The notes: generated from the letters alone by a model not told the origin. DNA of 64,000 nucleotides from Bradyrhizobium vignae (GCF_004114425.1 NZ_RDQF01000012.1:62001-126000); one strand, 5' to 3'. Positions 26,740 through 35,660 are shown, counted from the first letter of the stretch. A program made the numbers and translations.

Positions 26740-27617
26740 CACATCGATCCGAACAGGCCACGCGGCCGAATGAACACGACCAGGAGATAGACGGCGTAGA
26801 TGCCGACCGACTTCAGCGATGGCGGCAGCACCAGGGCCGTAACCGCCTCGACGAGGCCGACGATGATGCCACCGGCGAAGGCGCCGAACACGCTGCCGAA
26901 GCCGCCGAGCGCCACCGTGACATAGGCGATCAGGGCGAAGGACGCGCCGACGTCGGGATAGATGTAGAAGAACACCGCCATGATCGCGCCGGCGAGACCG
27001 ACCAGTGCGGCACCCAAGCCCCAGCCGAGCGCGAACACGCGGTTCTTGTCGATGCCGACGAGGGCGACGGCGCCGGGATCCTCACGCGTCGCCTCCAGCG
27101 CGCGGCCGAAATCGGTGCGATTGATGAAGAAGTAGAGGCCGGCAAAGGCGAGAATCGAGACCAGCGCGCCGATCAGCTGCGGCTCCGGCAGGAAGATGCC
27201 CGCGATCGACACCGTCTTGCCGCCGAGCCAGGACTGCGGAATGCTGCGATAGTCCGGCGTGAAGAAGAATTGCGCGAGGCCCCGCATCACGATGGCGAGG
27301 CCGAAGGTGGAGAAGATCTGCACCATGCCGGCATTGGCCTTGGCCCGCATGGCGAAGCGTACAACGAGCAGGTAGACCACTGCCCCGAACACGAAGAGTG
27401 CCGCGGCGACCAGCGGCGCCGACAGCAAGGGATCGATGGCAAAGAATGCGAACAGGAAGAAGCTCGCATACATCGCGATCATCAGGAACTCGCCATGGGC
27501 GAAGTTCACGACGTCCATCAGGCCGAAGATCAGCGCAAGGCCGACCGCGATCAGTCCATAGAGCAGGCCCATAAGAAGGCCGCTCGCGAGACTTTGGATA
27601 ATGGCTTGGGCTGTCAA
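26739..27617 (-). CDS. livH: ABC transporter permease LivH
   Basis: A 292-residue membrane protein with about eight helices. Conserved LivH segments are GLMDVVNFAHGEFLMI (residues about 32-47) and GFGSVFGAFAGGIIVGLVEAV. The start codon is TTG, supported by a GGGGGACG ribosome site 4 bases before it. It pairs with LivM to form the channel. It follows the binding-protein gene on the same strand after a 187-base gap holding a palindromic repeat, so the binding protein may be made in excess. Confidence 0.92.
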   Translation of the reverse strand: MTAQAIIQSLASGLLMGLLYGLIAVGLALIFGLMDVVNFAHGEFLMIAMYASFFLFAFFAIDPLLSAPLVAAALFVFGAVVYLLVVRFAMRAKANAGMVQIFSTFGLAIVMRGLAQFFFTPDYRSIPQSWLGGKTVSIAGIFLPEPQLIGALVSILAFAGLYFFINRTDFGRALEATREDPGAVALVGIDKNRVFALGWGLGAALVGLAGAIMAVFFYIYPDVGASFALIAYVTVALGGFGSVFGAFAGGIIVGLVEAVTALVLPPSLKSVGIYAVYLLVVFIRPRGLFGSM

Positions 27618-27661
27618 AAGTCGTCCCCCACAAATGACTGGATAAGCGCGGAAACTACCTC

Positions 27662-27755
27662 CTCCTCATTGCGAGGAGGCCTTGCGACGAAGCAAATCCA
27701 GACTGTCTCCGTGGATCCATTTCTGGATTGCTTCGCTTCGCTCGCAATGACGTGC
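27662..27755. repeat. Palindromic intergenic repeat, family A (copy 4)
   Basis: 'tcattgcgagga' start, 'gacgaagcaaatccagactg', centre 'ctccgtggatccatttctgg', and 'ggattgcttcgcttcgctcg' then 'caatgacg'. It lies inside the transporter operon, between the binding protein and livH. Repeats at this position often set unequal transcript levels along an operon; that is an inference here. Confidence 0.75.
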
Positions 27756-27804
27756 GGGGAGGCAGCTCTATTGGCTAAACTGCCAAATGCTTGCCCCCCA
27801 ACAC

Positions 27805-29049
27805 CTACTTCATCGGCCAGATCGCCTCGGCGATCGCGGCTTGCGGCGGGAAGATGGTGACGAACTTGCCGCCGACATATTGCAGCAGCACCGGGTCGGC
27901 GTCGTTGTTCTGGCCCATCTCGTCGAACTTGACGCGCTTCCAGGGCATGATGGTCTGCTCGCCCGGAATGTCGGTCGCCGCCAGCGCATCGCGGATCTTC
28001 TCGCCGTCGGTCGACTTGGCGCGGCTGATGGCGTCGGCGAGAATGATCAGGCCCATGAACTGGCGCGAGGTGAGGTCGTTGAAATCCTTGCCCGAGCGCG
28101 CCTTGAACATCTCGTTGATCTTGCCGACCATCGGGCGCTTCTGCGCGAGGTCGAGCGAGAAGGTGCCACGCGAGATCACGCCTTCGAGCTTGTCGCCGAC
28201 GGCATCATAGAGCGCCTTCTCGGAGAAGCCGGCGTCCTGCGCCACGATTGCATTCGGCTTGTAGCCGAGCTCGGCCATGGTCTTGACCAAGAGGATGCCG
28301 TCGGTGGTGTAGCTCGAGGGCATCAGCACGTCCGCATTGGCGGTCTTGAGCTGCTGCACCTCGGCCGAGAGCGAGGGCGAGTTGGTGCGATACTTGATGT
28401 CGGTGACGATCTTGTAGCCGCGCTCACCGGCGATCTTGGTCTGGGCATTGCCGGAGTCGGTGCCGAAGATGGTGTCCTCGTGGAACAGCGACAGCGTCTC
28501 GATCTTGGCGCCCTTCTTCTTCATGGCGTCGAAGAAGTCGAACATCGCGGCCGAGTACATCTCGTCATGCGGCGCAGCGCGGAAGTAATATTTCAGGCCG
28601 CGGCGATGCAGGCTCGGCGAGGAGTTGTCGGCGGAAACGAACGGGACCTGATAGCGTTCGCAGATCTGGCTGACGGTGACGGCCACCGCGCTCTGATAGG
28701 TGCCGATGATGGCGCAGACCTTCTCTTGCGTGATCAGGCGCTCGGCCTCGGCGCGGCCCTTCTGCGGATCGGCCTGGTGGTCGGCGAACACGAGACGGAT
28801 CTTCGCACCGCCGAGACCCGGCAGGCCCTCGCCCTTGGCCAGCGGCAGGTCGAAATCAGTGTCCTTGTTGATGACCTCGAGCGCAGTCTCATAGGCCTTC
28901 TGCGCGTCGACGCCCTGCTGCGCGCTGCCGCCGGAGAACGGATAGATCACGCCGATCACGACTTCCGAGGTCTGTGCGCGCGCTGCCAGCGGCACCAGAG
29001 CGGCAGTGGCGGTGGCTCCCAACAACACGTCGCGGCGAGTGATCGTCAT
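27805..29049 (-). CDS. ABC transporter substrate-binding protein (Liv type, Tat-like signal)
   Basis: A 414-residue periplasmic binding protein of the Peripla_BP_6 family. The N-terminus MTITRRDVLLGATATAAL has a twin-arginine motif and hydrophobic stretch ending at AARA, so export by Tat is likely. The body has IGVIYPFSGGSAQQGVDAQKAYE, then CAIIGTYQSAVAVTVSQIC and PFVSADNSSPSLH, the usual ligand-cleft segments. The start at 29049 carries AGGGGA upstream. It is next after the DUF1445 gene (about 90 bases) and before livHMGF. Ligand unknown. Confidence 0.9.
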   Translation of the reverse strand: MTITRRDVLLGATATAALVPLAARAQTSEVVIGVIYPFSGGSAQQGVDAQKAYETALEVINKDTDFDLPLAKGEGLPGLGGAKIRLVFADHQADPQKGRAEAERLITQEKVCAIIGTYQSAVAVTVSQICERYQVPFVSADNSSPSLHRRGLKYYFRAAPHDEMYSAAMFDFFDAMKKKGAKIETLSLFHEDTIFGTDSGNAQTKIAGERGYKIVTDIKYRTNSPSLSAEVQQLKTANADVLMPSSYTTDGILLVKTMAELGYKPNAIVAQDAGFSEKALYDAVGDKLEGVISRGTFSLDLAQKRPMVGKINEMFKARSGKDFNDLTSRQFMGLIILADAISRAKSTDGEKIRDALAATDIPGEQTIMPWKRVKFDEMGQNNDADPVLLQYVGGKFVTIFPPQAAIAEAIWPMK

Positions 29050-29138
29050 GGCAATGTCCCCTGTTACTGAATTTCGGCCGATCGAATGAAGCGATTGATG
29101 GATTCGGTAAAGCCTGAAGAAGCGGCAAACGCTGCCCA

Positions 29139-29954
29139 CTAAATCACGGCCATGGCCCTGTTCTTGAGATCCGTCACCAGCATCAAGCCGGGCGAATGCG
29201 TGATCGCGAATGGGAGCTTCGCGGCGTTGATCACCGATTGCGGCGTCACGCCACAGGCCCAGAACACCGGGATCTCGTCATCCGCGACGGGCACCGGATC
29301 GCCGTAGTCGGGCTTCGCAATGTCCTTGATACCGATCAGATGCGGATGGCCGAGATGCACGGGCGCGCCGTGCACGGCGGGATAGCGTGAGGTGATCTGC
29401 ACCGCGCGGATCGCATCCGCCGGCTTGAAAGGACGCATCGACACCACCATGGGACCGGCGAACGGTCCCGCCTCACCACAGGCGATGTTGGTGCGATACA
29501 TCGGCACGCGCACGTTCTTCTCGATGTGGCGGATCGGCATGCCCTCCTCCAGCAGCGCCTCCTCGAACGAGAAGGAGCAACCGAGCACGAAGGTCACGAG
29601 ATCGTCGCGCCAATACTTGGACACATCGGTCGGCTCGTCAACGACTTCGCCGTCACGCCAGACGCGGTAGCGGGGAACGTCGGTGCGGATGTCGAGATCG
29701 GCGCCGAGCGATGGGATGAAAGGACTGCCGACCTCGGACATGCCGATGATCGGGCACGGCTTCGGATTGAGCTGGCAGAAGCGGTGAAAGGCGCCGGCAT
29801 ATTCCGCCGGCAGGATCGCCAGATTGCCCTGAACGTATCCGGGGGCGACGCCGGCCGTGGAGGCGACCAGCCCCGCGCGGTAGGCGAGCCGAGCCTTACG
29901 GCTCGGAAGGGCGTCGGGCGTTTCAGTTTGCTGCGCTGCCACCAAAACAGTCAT
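29139..29954 (-). CDS. Putative hydro-lyase, DUF1445 family
   Basis: A 271-residue protein of the DUF1445/YcsI family, annotated as putative hydro-lyases; eukaryotic relatives include a D-glutamate cyclase. Recognisable segments: [75 protein letters not shown] and the C-terminal [12 protein letters not shown]. No signal peptide. It heads the minus-strand run leading to the Liv transporter and is divergent from a LysR gene, the layout of a regulator and its target. A role in processing the imported compound is likely but not specified. Confidence 0.85.
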   Translation of the reverse strand: MTVLVAAQQTETPDALPSRKARLAYRAGLVASTAGVAPGYVQGNLAILPAEYAGAFHRFCQLNPKPCPIIGMSEVGSPFIPSLGADLDIRTDVPRYRVWRDGEVVDEPTDVSKYWRDDLVTFVLGCSFSFEEALLEEGMPIRHIEKNVRVPMYRTNIACGEAGPFAGPMVVSMRPFKPADAIRAVQITSRYPAVHGAPVHLGHPHLIGIKDIAKPDYGDPVPVADDEIPVFWACGVTPQSVINAAKLPFAITHSPGLMLVTDLKNRAMAVI

Positions 29955-30037
29955 GTGATCGACCTGCCTATAAACTCGACAAAGACAAGCCAACACCAAG
30001 CGTGCTATAAAGTCTAATCGTCGTTTCTAATCAATCT

Positions 30038-30056
30038 CGATAAATCTGATTTATCG
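30038..30056. promoter_or_regulatory. Perfect palindrome in the LysR / DUF1445 divergent region, probable LysR operator
   Basis: CGATAAATC-T-GATTTATCG, two 9-base arms around one base, in AT-rich DNA that contrasts with its surroundings. The inner ATAAATCTGATTTAT fits the LysR T-N11-A pattern. It is 19 bases before the lysR ATG and 84 before the divergent gene's ATG, so it could mediate autorepression and divergent activation. Confidence 0.75.
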
Positions 30057-30074
30057 ACTAGGAAAATCCTTCCA

Positions 30075-30992
30075 ATGCTGGACTTCAGGTCGATCGAGAC
30101 GTTCCTATGGGTTGTGAAGCTCGGCAGCTTTCGTGGCGCCGCGCAAAGGCTCAACACCACCCAGCCGGCGATCTCCCAGCGCATCGCCCAGCTCGAACGC
30201 GAGATGGGCGTGAAGCTCCTGAACCGCGATCATCGCATCGCCTCGCCGACGCCGAGCGGCCGGCAAATGATGGTCTATGCGGAGAAGCTGATCGGCCTGC
30301 GCGCGCAGATGATGGCGGAGATCGGCGACCGCTCGGCGATGCGCGGGGTGATGCGGCTCGGCGTCGCCGAAACCATCGTGCACACCTGGCTGCCGCGGCT
30401 CGTGAAGAGCGTGAACGAGGTCTACCCGAACCTGTCGCTGGAGATCGAAGTCGACATCACGCCGAACCTGACCGCGCGCCTGCTCGCGCAGGAGATCGAG
30501 CTCGCTTTCGTGGTGGGGCCGTTGTCCGCCTCCGGTGTGCACAATCGCGTACTCGCCGATTATCCGATCGGCTTCCTCGCGAGCCCCTCGCTGGGGCTCG
30601 GCAATGGCCCGGTGACGCCGGCGGAGCTTGCGCGGTTTCCGATCATCACGTTCCCGCGCAAGACCAAGCCTTACGAAGTCGTGCGCGAGGTGTTCGACCG
30701 CCCGGAGCTGCCGCCGATCCGCCTGCATGCCTCCGCCTCACTGGCGACGGTCATCCATATGGCGGTCGAGGGACTCGGTATCGCCGTAATCCCCGACGCC
30801 ATCGTCGAGAACGAGCTTGCCGACGGGCGGCTGCAACTGCTCGACACCGATCTTGCGATCGCGCCGCTGACCTTCACCGCGAGCTGGCTCGCCTCGCCCG
30901 ACGTCGTCGCCGTGGAGCGCGTTGCCGAACTCGCACGGCAGATTGCGCAGAGCAGCCTCGCGGTTGACGCGCCCGCGCTGGCGCGTCATTGA
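30075..30992 (+). CDS. LysR-family transcriptional regulator
   Basis: A 305-residue LysR regulator. The winged helix-turn-helix occupies residues 1-60 (FLWVVKLGSFRGAAQRLNTTQPAISQRIAQLE), followed by a linker helix and a two-lobed effector domain from about 90 (GVMRLGVAETIVHTWLPRLV). It faces away from the DUF1445 gene across a 120-base gap with a perfect palindrome. It is likely the activator of the DUF1445-Liv run and perhaps of the hydrolase and dehydrogenase genes that follow on its own strand. Effector unknown. Confidence 0.93.
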   Translation: MLDFRSIETFLWVVKLGSFRGAAQRLNTTQPAISQRIAQLEREMGVKLLNRDHRIASPTPSGRQMMVYAEKLIGLRAQMMAEIGDRSAMRGVMRLGVAETIVHTWLPRLVKSVNEVYPNLSLEIEVDITPNLTARLLAQEIELAFVVGPLSASGVHNRVLADYPIGFLASPSLGLGNGPVTPAELARFPIITFPRKTKPYEVVREVFDRPELPPIRLHASASLATVIHMAVEGLGIAVIPDAIVENELADGRLQLLDTDLAIAPLTFTASWLASPDVVAVERVAELARQIAQSSLAVDAPALARH

Positions 30993-31014
30993 AAAAGCGC
31001 CGGACAACCTTCAA

Positions 31015-31095
31015 CGTCATTCCGGGCCGATGCGACAGCATCGACCCCGGAATCTCGAGATTCCGGGTTCGGCTCTTCGAGCCGCTCCCGAACGA
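31015..31095. repeat. Palindromic intergenic repeat, family D (copy 1)
   Basis: 'cgtcattccgggccgatgcg' start, internal 'ccccggaatctcgagattccggg', end 'ctcccgaacgac'. A second member lies at 36461-36561. It separates lysR from the hydrolase gene. Confidence 0.65.
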
Positions 31096-31116
31096 CAGCC
31101 AAAATGGACTGACCGC

Positions 31117-32367
31117 ATGAGCCGAGCCGCCACCAATCTGCAAATCGATTCCGCCCGCCTGTGGGGCTCCATCCACGAGACTGCTCAATTCGGCGCGACC
31201 GCCAAGGGCGGTGTGCGGCGGCTGACGCTCAGCAGCGAAGACAAACAGGTGCGCGACTGGTTCCGCAAGGCCTGCGAGGATGCCGGCCTGGAGGTCCACG
31301 TCGACGCGCTTGGCTCGATATTCGGCCTGCGCAAGGGACGCGACATGTCGAAGCCGCCGGTCGGTATCGGCTCGCATCTCGACACCCAGCCGACCGGCGG
31401 CAAGTATGACGGCATTTTGGGAACGCTCGGCGCGCTGGAGGTAATCCGCACGCTGAACGATGCCGGCATCGAGACCGAGGCGCCGATCTGCGTCGTCAAC
31501 TGGACCAACGAGGAAGGCTCGCGCTTCGCACCTGCGATGATGGCCTCTGCCGCCTATGTCGGCGACTTCACCACCGACGACATTTTGTCGCGCAAGGACG
31601 CCGAAGGCACGACCGTCGGCCAGGCGCTCGACAGCATCGGTTATCGCGGCGACAAGCCGGTCGGCTTCCAGAAGCTCGGCTGCTTCGTCGAATTGCACAT
31701 CGAGCAGGGTCCAATTCTGGAAGCGGAGGGCAAGACCATCGGCGTGGTCGATTCCGGTCAGGGCGTATTGTGGTATGACGGCAAGATCTCCGGCTTCGAG
31801 AGCCATGCGGGTTCGACCCCGATGCTGCTGCGGCGCGATGCGCTGGCGACCTTGTCGGAGATCGTACTGGCGATGGAGTCCATCGCGAAGAAGCACGGAC
31901 CGAACGCAGTCGGCACCATCGGCGAAGCCGTGATCGCAAACCCATCGCGCAACGTCATTCCCGGCGAGATCGCCTTCACCATGGACTGCCGCAGCGCGGA
32001 TGACGCCATCATGGACGCGCTCGATCGCGATTTGCGCGCCTCGATTGGAGACATCGCCGCACGCCGCAAGGTCGAGGTCAAGATCGATCTAGTCTGGCGC
32101 AAGGCGCCGACGCATTTCGATCCGAAGCTGATTGCGGCAGTCGAGAACGCCGCGAAGACGCTCGGCTATTCCTCCCGCCGCATCACCTCCGGTGCCGGCC
32201 ACGACGCCTGCAACCTCAACACCGTCATGCCGGCGGCGATGGTGTTCGTGCCCTGCAAGGACGGCATCAGCCACAACGAGCTCGAGGACGCCACGCAGGG
32301 CGACTGCGCCGCCGGCACCAACGTCCTCATGCATACCGTGCTGGCGATCGCCGGCGTCGCATCCTGA
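31117..32367 (+). CDS. Zn-dependent M20-family hydrolase (N-carbamoyl amino acid / allantoate amidohydrolase type)
   Basis: A 416-residue hydrolase of the AllC/HyuC/beta-ureidopropionase group. Metal-site segments: GSHLDTQPTGGKYDG (His and Asp), NWTNEEGSRF (Glu pair), ELHIEQGP (His) and, near the end, GAGHDACNLN (His). The dimerisation domain is inserted at about 215-330 (GFESHAGSTPM). Such enzymes remove a carbamoyl or ureido group from an amino or hydroxy acid, giving ammonia, CO2 and the free acid. Start at 31117; it is followed by two dehydrogenases on the same strand at 12- and 11-base gaps, so one operon. Confidence 0.88.
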   Translation: MSRAATNLQIDSARLWGSIHETAQFGATAKGGVRRLTLSSEDKQVRDWFRKACEDAGLEVHVDALGSIFGLRKGRDMSKPPVGIGSHLDTQPTGGKYDGILGTLGALEVIRTLNDAGIETEAPICVVNWTNEEGSRFAPAMMASAAYVGDFTTDDILSRKDAEGTTVGQALDSIGYRGDKPVGFQKLGCFVELHIEQGPILEAEGKTIGVVDSGQGVLWYDGKISGFESHAGSTPMLLRRDALATLSEIVLAMESIAKKHGPNAVGTIGEAVIANPSRNVIPGEIAFTMDCRSADDAIMDALDRDLRASIGDIAARRKVEVKIDLVWRKAPTHFDPKLIAAVENAAKTLGYSSRRITSGAGHDACNLNTVMPAAMVFVPCKDGISHNELEDATQGDCAAGTNVLMHTVLAIAGVAS

Positions 32368-32379
32368 CCGGAGAGAACC

Positions 32380-33291
32380 ATGCGCGGAGTTTTCGTCGAC
32401 GCCAATGAAACCCTCGCGGCGATCATGGAGCGGCTGAACAAGCCTGATGATCCCAAGGTCCGGATTAACCGGGATCCCGACATCAAGCCCGAGCAATACC
32501 CCGAGATCCTCGATGGCGCCGAGATCGCCATCGTCGACCACACCGCGCTGCCAACCGAGGTGGCAAAGAAATGCACCGGCTTGAAGCACGTCGTGTTCCT
32601 CGGCACCGGCGCGCGCAGCTACATGAACCCGGAGGAGCTCAGCGAGCTCGGCATCTCCGTCCATCTGATCAAGGGCTATGGCGACACGGCGGTCGCCGAA
32701 TCCGCGATCGCGCTGATGTGGGCCTCGGCCCGCGTCATCGCGATGATGGACCGCGAGATGCGGGCCGGCAACTGGCTGCGCGAGGACGGCATGCAGCTCA
32801 CCGGCAAGACCCTCGGCCTGATCGGCTTCGGCGGTATCGCCGCCGAGGTTGCGCGCATCGCGTCCGGCTCAGGCATGAAGGTGATCGCCTGGAACCGCTC
32901 GCCCAAGAGCCATCCCGGGGTCGAGTTCACCGATCTCGATACGGTGCTGGCCAGAAGCGACGTCGTGTCGCTGCATCTGCTGCTCAACGACGAGACCCGC
33001 GGCATGATCACGCGCGAGAGGATCTTTGCGATGAAGCGCGGTGTCATCCTCGTCAACACCGCCCGCGCCGCGATCGTCGACGAGGCCGCCATGATCGATG
33101 CGCTGAAATCCGGCCACATCCGCCATGCCGGCCTCGATGTCTTCAACATCGAGCCGTTGCCCGGCGATCATCCGCTGACGAAGCTGCCGAACGTGACGCT
33201 GTCGGCGCATTCCGCATTCCGCACGCCGGAAGCGAGCGAAAATCTGATTGAAGCGGCCTGGATCCACTGTCGCCGCATCGTGCAAGGATAA
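32380..33291 (+). CDS. NAD-dependent D-2-hydroxyacid dehydrogenase family protein
   Basis: A 303-residue D-isomer 2-hydroxyacid dehydrogenase. The nucleotide motif GLIGFGGIAAEVA is near residue 146. Catalytic residues are the Arg in NTARAAIVDE, the Glu in NIEPLPGDHP, and the His in LSAHSAFRTPEA. It would interconvert a 2-oxo acid and a D-2-hydroxy acid with NAD(H). GGAGAGAACC sits right before the ATG. Second gene in the operon after the M20 hydrolase. Confidence 0.9.
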   Translation: MRGVFVDANETLAAIMERLNKPDDPKVRINRDPDIKPEQYPEILDGAEIAIVDHTALPTEVAKKCTGLKHVVFLGTGARSYMNPEELSELGISVHLIKGYGDTAVAESAIALMWASARVIAMMDREMRAGNWLREDGMQLTGKTLGLIGFGGIAAEVARIASGSGMKVIAWNRSPKSHPGVEFTDLDTVLARSDVVSLHLLLNDETRGMITRERIFAMKRGVILVNTARAAIVDEAAMIDALKSGHIRHAGLDVFNIEPLPGDHPLTKLPNVTLSAHSAFRTPEASENLIEAAWIHCRRIVQG

Positions 33292-33302
33292 GAGCAACAA
33301 CA

Positions 33303-34376
33303 ATGGCCGACTATCGTATCATCAAGGCAGAGCCGCTCACCAACGCCATCCGCGCCATCGTCAAGGCCGGCGGCTCCTCGGACCGCGAAGCCGAGCTCGT
33401 GTCCACCAACCTCGTCGAGGCCAATCTGAAGGGACACGACTCCCACGGCGTCGGCATGATCCCGCGCTATGTCCAAAGCGTCACCAATGGCGGCCTCGCC
33501 GTGAACCAGCACGTCAAGATCGTGCTCGACACCGGTCCGCTCCTCACCCTCGACGGCCTCACCGGCTACGGCCAGGTGATCGGCCATGAAGCGATGGAGC
33601 TGGCGGCCGAGCGCGCCAAGCGCAACGGCGTGTGTCTCGTCGGCCTCTCCAACTCGCACCACATCGGCCGCATCGGCCACTGGGCCGAGCAGTGCATCGA
33701 CCACGGGCTGGTGTCGATCCATTTCGTCAACGTGATCTCGCGTCCGATCGTGGCGCCCTGGGGCGGCAGCGATGCGCGCCACGGCACCAACCCGTTCTGC
33801 GTCGGCATTCCGCGCAGGGGCAAGAACCCCATCGTGCTCGACTTCGCCACCAGCAGGATCGCGCAGGGCAAGACCCGCGTCGCCCACAACAAGGGCGTCG
33901 AACTGGAGCCCGGCACCATCATCGACAATGAAGGCAAGCCCACGGTCAATCCGCGCTACACCGTGATTCCCCCGTACGGCGCCATCCTGCCGTTCGGCGA
34001 GCATAAGGGGTCGGGCCTCGCGTTGGTCTGCGAAATCCTCGGCGGCGCCCTCTCCGGCGGACAGGTGGTCAAGGGTCCGTCCGACGGCAAGTACAACGTC
34101 CTCAACGGCATGCTCTCGATCGTCATCGACCCGGGCAAGCTCGGCACCGGCGAAAATCTCGCGCGCGAAGTCGAGAGCTTCGTCGCCTGGCACACCGGCT
34201 CGCCGCCCGCACCCGGCGTCGACAAGGTCAGGATCGCCGGCGATCCCGAGCGCGAGACCAAGACGAAGCGCCTTGCCGAAGGCATTCCGATCGATCCGAC
34301 CACTTGGCAGGAGATTCTAGAAGCCGGGAAGAAGTTCGGGCTGGATCAGGCGGCGATCGAGAAGATCGTGGGGTGA
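33303..34376 (+). CDS. Ldh2/malate-lactate-ureidoglycolate dehydrogenase family oxidoreductase
   Basis: A 357-residue protein of the Ldh2 family (YbiC, AllD, ComC, YiaK relatives), a fold unrelated to classical LDH. Visible: GHDSHGVGMIPRYV near residue 45, LVGLSNSHHIGRIGHWAE with the catalytic His, the NAD-binding GSDARHGTNPFCVGIP, and FGEHKGSGLALVCEILGGALSG. It oxidises a 2-hydroxy acid such as malate, lactate or ureidoglycolate. With an M20 amidohydrolase two genes upstream, ureidoglycolate-like substrates deserve a thought, but a YbiC-like hydroxycarboxylate role is as likely. Confidence 0.88.
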   Translation: MADYRIIKAEPLTNAIRAIVKAGGSSDREAELVSTNLVEANLKGHDSHGVGMIPRYVQSVTNGGLAVNQHVKIVLDTGPLLTLDGLTGYGQVIGHEAMELAAERAKRNGVCLVGLSNSHHIGRIGHWAEQCIDHGLVSIHFVNVISRPIVAPWGGSDARHGTNPFCVGIPRRGKNPIVLDFATSRIAQGKTRVAHNKGVELEPGTIIDNEGKPTVNPRYTVIPPYGAILPFGEHKGSGLALVCEILGGALSGGQVVKGPSDGKYNVLNGMLSIVIDPGKLGTGENLAREVESFVAWHTGSPPAPGVDKVRIAGDPERETKTKRLAEGIPIDPTTWQEILEAGKKFGLDQAAIEKIVG

Positions 34377-34390
34377 TAAACTGTCGGACG

Positions 34391-34426
34391 CTGGCGCGTT
34401 CCGCCTTGGATGCGTGAACGCGCCAG
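34391..34426. terminator. Bidirectional hairpin between convergent genes
   Basis: Perfect 10-bp arms CTGGCGCGTT / AACGCGCCAG with a 16-base loop, in the 56-base gap between the stops of two convergent dehydrogenase genes. Position suits a shared terminator; there is no strong T run. Confidence 0.55.
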
Positions 34427-34432
34427 AACAAC

Positions 34433-35506
34433 TTAGTCCACCATATCCGCGACCGCCTTGCCGCAGGCCGTAGTATCGGCATTGCCGCCGAGGTCCTTGG
34501 TGCGGAGCGTGCGTTCGGCCAGCGTGCGCTCGATCGCCTCGACGATCGATTTGCCGGCTTCCTTCTCGCCGAGATGCTCGAACATCATCGCGCCGGACCA
34601 GATCATGCCAATCGGGTTGGCGATGCCCTGCCCCGCGATATCGGGCGCCGAGCCGTGAACAGGCTCGAACACCGAGGGGAAATCGCCCTCGGGATTGATG
34701 TTGCCGGACGGTGCGATGCCGATGGTGCCGGTGCAGGCCGGGCCGAGGTCGGAGAGGATGTCGCCGAACAGATTCGAGCCGACCACGACGTCGAACCAGT
34801 CCGGATGCAGCACGAAATTCGCCGTGAGAATGTCGATGTGGTACTTGTCCCACTTCACGCCCGGAAACTTCTTGGCCATCGCTTCCACGCGCTCGTCCCA
34901 ATAGGGCATGGTGATCGAGATGCCGTTGGACTTGGTCGCCGAGGTCAGGTGCTTCTTCGGCCGCGACTGCGCGAGCTCGAAGGCGAACTTCAGGATACGG
35001 TCGACGCCGGTGCGGGTCATGACCGTCTGCTGCGTCACGAACTCGCGGTCGGTATCCGGGAACATGCGGCCGCCGACGGAGGAATATTCGCCTTCCGTGT
35101 TCTCGCGCACCACCCAGAAATCGATGTCGCCGGGCTTGCGACCCGCCAGCGGCGACGGCACGCCGGGCATCAGCCGCACCGGACGCAAATTCACGTACTG
35201 GTCGAACTCGCGGCGGAACTTGATCAAGGAGCCCCACAGCGAGACGTGATCCGGAATCTTGGCCGGCCAGCCGACCGCACCGAAATAGATCGCATCGTGC
35301 TTGCCGATCTTGTCCTTCCAGTCATCAGGCATCATCTGGCCGTGCTTCTCGTAATAGTCGTAGGACGAGAAATCGAAATGGTCGAAATGCACGGAGACGC
35401 CGTGCTTCTTGGCGGCCGCCTCCAGAACGCGCAGACCTTCCGGCATCACTTCCTTGCCGATGCCGTCGCCAGGAATGACTGCGATCCGGTATTGCTTCTT
35501 GCTCAT
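34433..35506 (-). CDS. ttuC: Tartrate dehydrogenase / D-malate decarboxylating dehydrogenase
   Basis: A 357-residue beta-decarboxylating dehydrogenase of the IPMDH/ICDH superfamily. It has AVIPGDGIGKEVMPEG at the start, GAVGWPAKIPDHVSLWG, VRENTEGEYSSVGG (substrate-binding Arg), and VVVGSNLFGDILSDLG (Mg-binding Asp), with GSAPDIAGQGIANPIGM for NAD binding. The motif set is that of TtuC/YeaU rather than LeuB. Known reactions are tartrate to oxaloglycolate, meso-tartrate to glycerate and D-malate to pyruvate. AAGGACG precedes the ATG. Divergent from an SDR gene across a region rich in nested inverted repeats. Confidence 0.9.
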   Translation of the reverse strand: MSKKQYRIAVIPGDGIGKEVMPEGLRVLEAAAKKHGVSVHFDHFDFSSYDYYEKHGQMMPDDWKDKIGKHDAIYFGAVGWPAKIPDHVSLWGSLIKFRREFDQYVNLRPVRLMPGVPSPLAGRKPGDIDFWVVRENTEGEYSSVGGRMFPDTDREFVTQQTVMTRTGVDRILKFAFELAQSRPKKHLTSATKSNGISITMPYWDERVEAMAKKFPGVKWDKYHIDILTANFVLHPDWFDVVVGSNLFGDILSDLGPACTGTIGIAPSGNINPEGDFPSVFEPVHGSAPDIAGQGIANPIGMIWSGAMMFEHLGEKEAGKSIVEAIERTLAERTLRTKDLGGNADTTACGKAVADMVD

Positions 35507-35532
35507 CGATAACGTCCTTGGTTGGTCCGGCA

Positions 35533-35597
35533 GCCGCCGCGTTTTGACCGCACTGCAATGGACCAAACGCGGCGGCAGTGCAACGCTGCACTGCAAT
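35533..35597. promoter_or_regulatory. Nested inverted and direct repeats between ttuC and the SDR gene
   Basis: A perfect 12-bp inverted repeat GCCGCCGCGTTT (35533-35544) / AAACGCGGCGGC (35565-35576) overlaps a second one GCAGTGCA (35575-35582) / TGCACTGC (35587-35594). The word GCACTGCAAT occurs twice (35550-35559, 35588-35597). The block sits 27 bases before ttuC and about 64 before the SDR start, as expected of an operator or of multiple sites for one regulator. No regulator gene is adjacent. Confidence 0.6.
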
Positions 35598-35660
35598 CTT
35601 GACCATGGCGCGGCCAAGCGCCTACTGATTTGATCCTGTTCCCACGAACGAGTACCCCTC

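Noticed and set aside
24340..29049. Calling the Liv system a leucine/isoleucine/valine importer
   Set aside because: The family also imports amides, urea, aromatic acids and others, and the neighbours do not indicate branched-chain amino acids, so no ligand is assigned.
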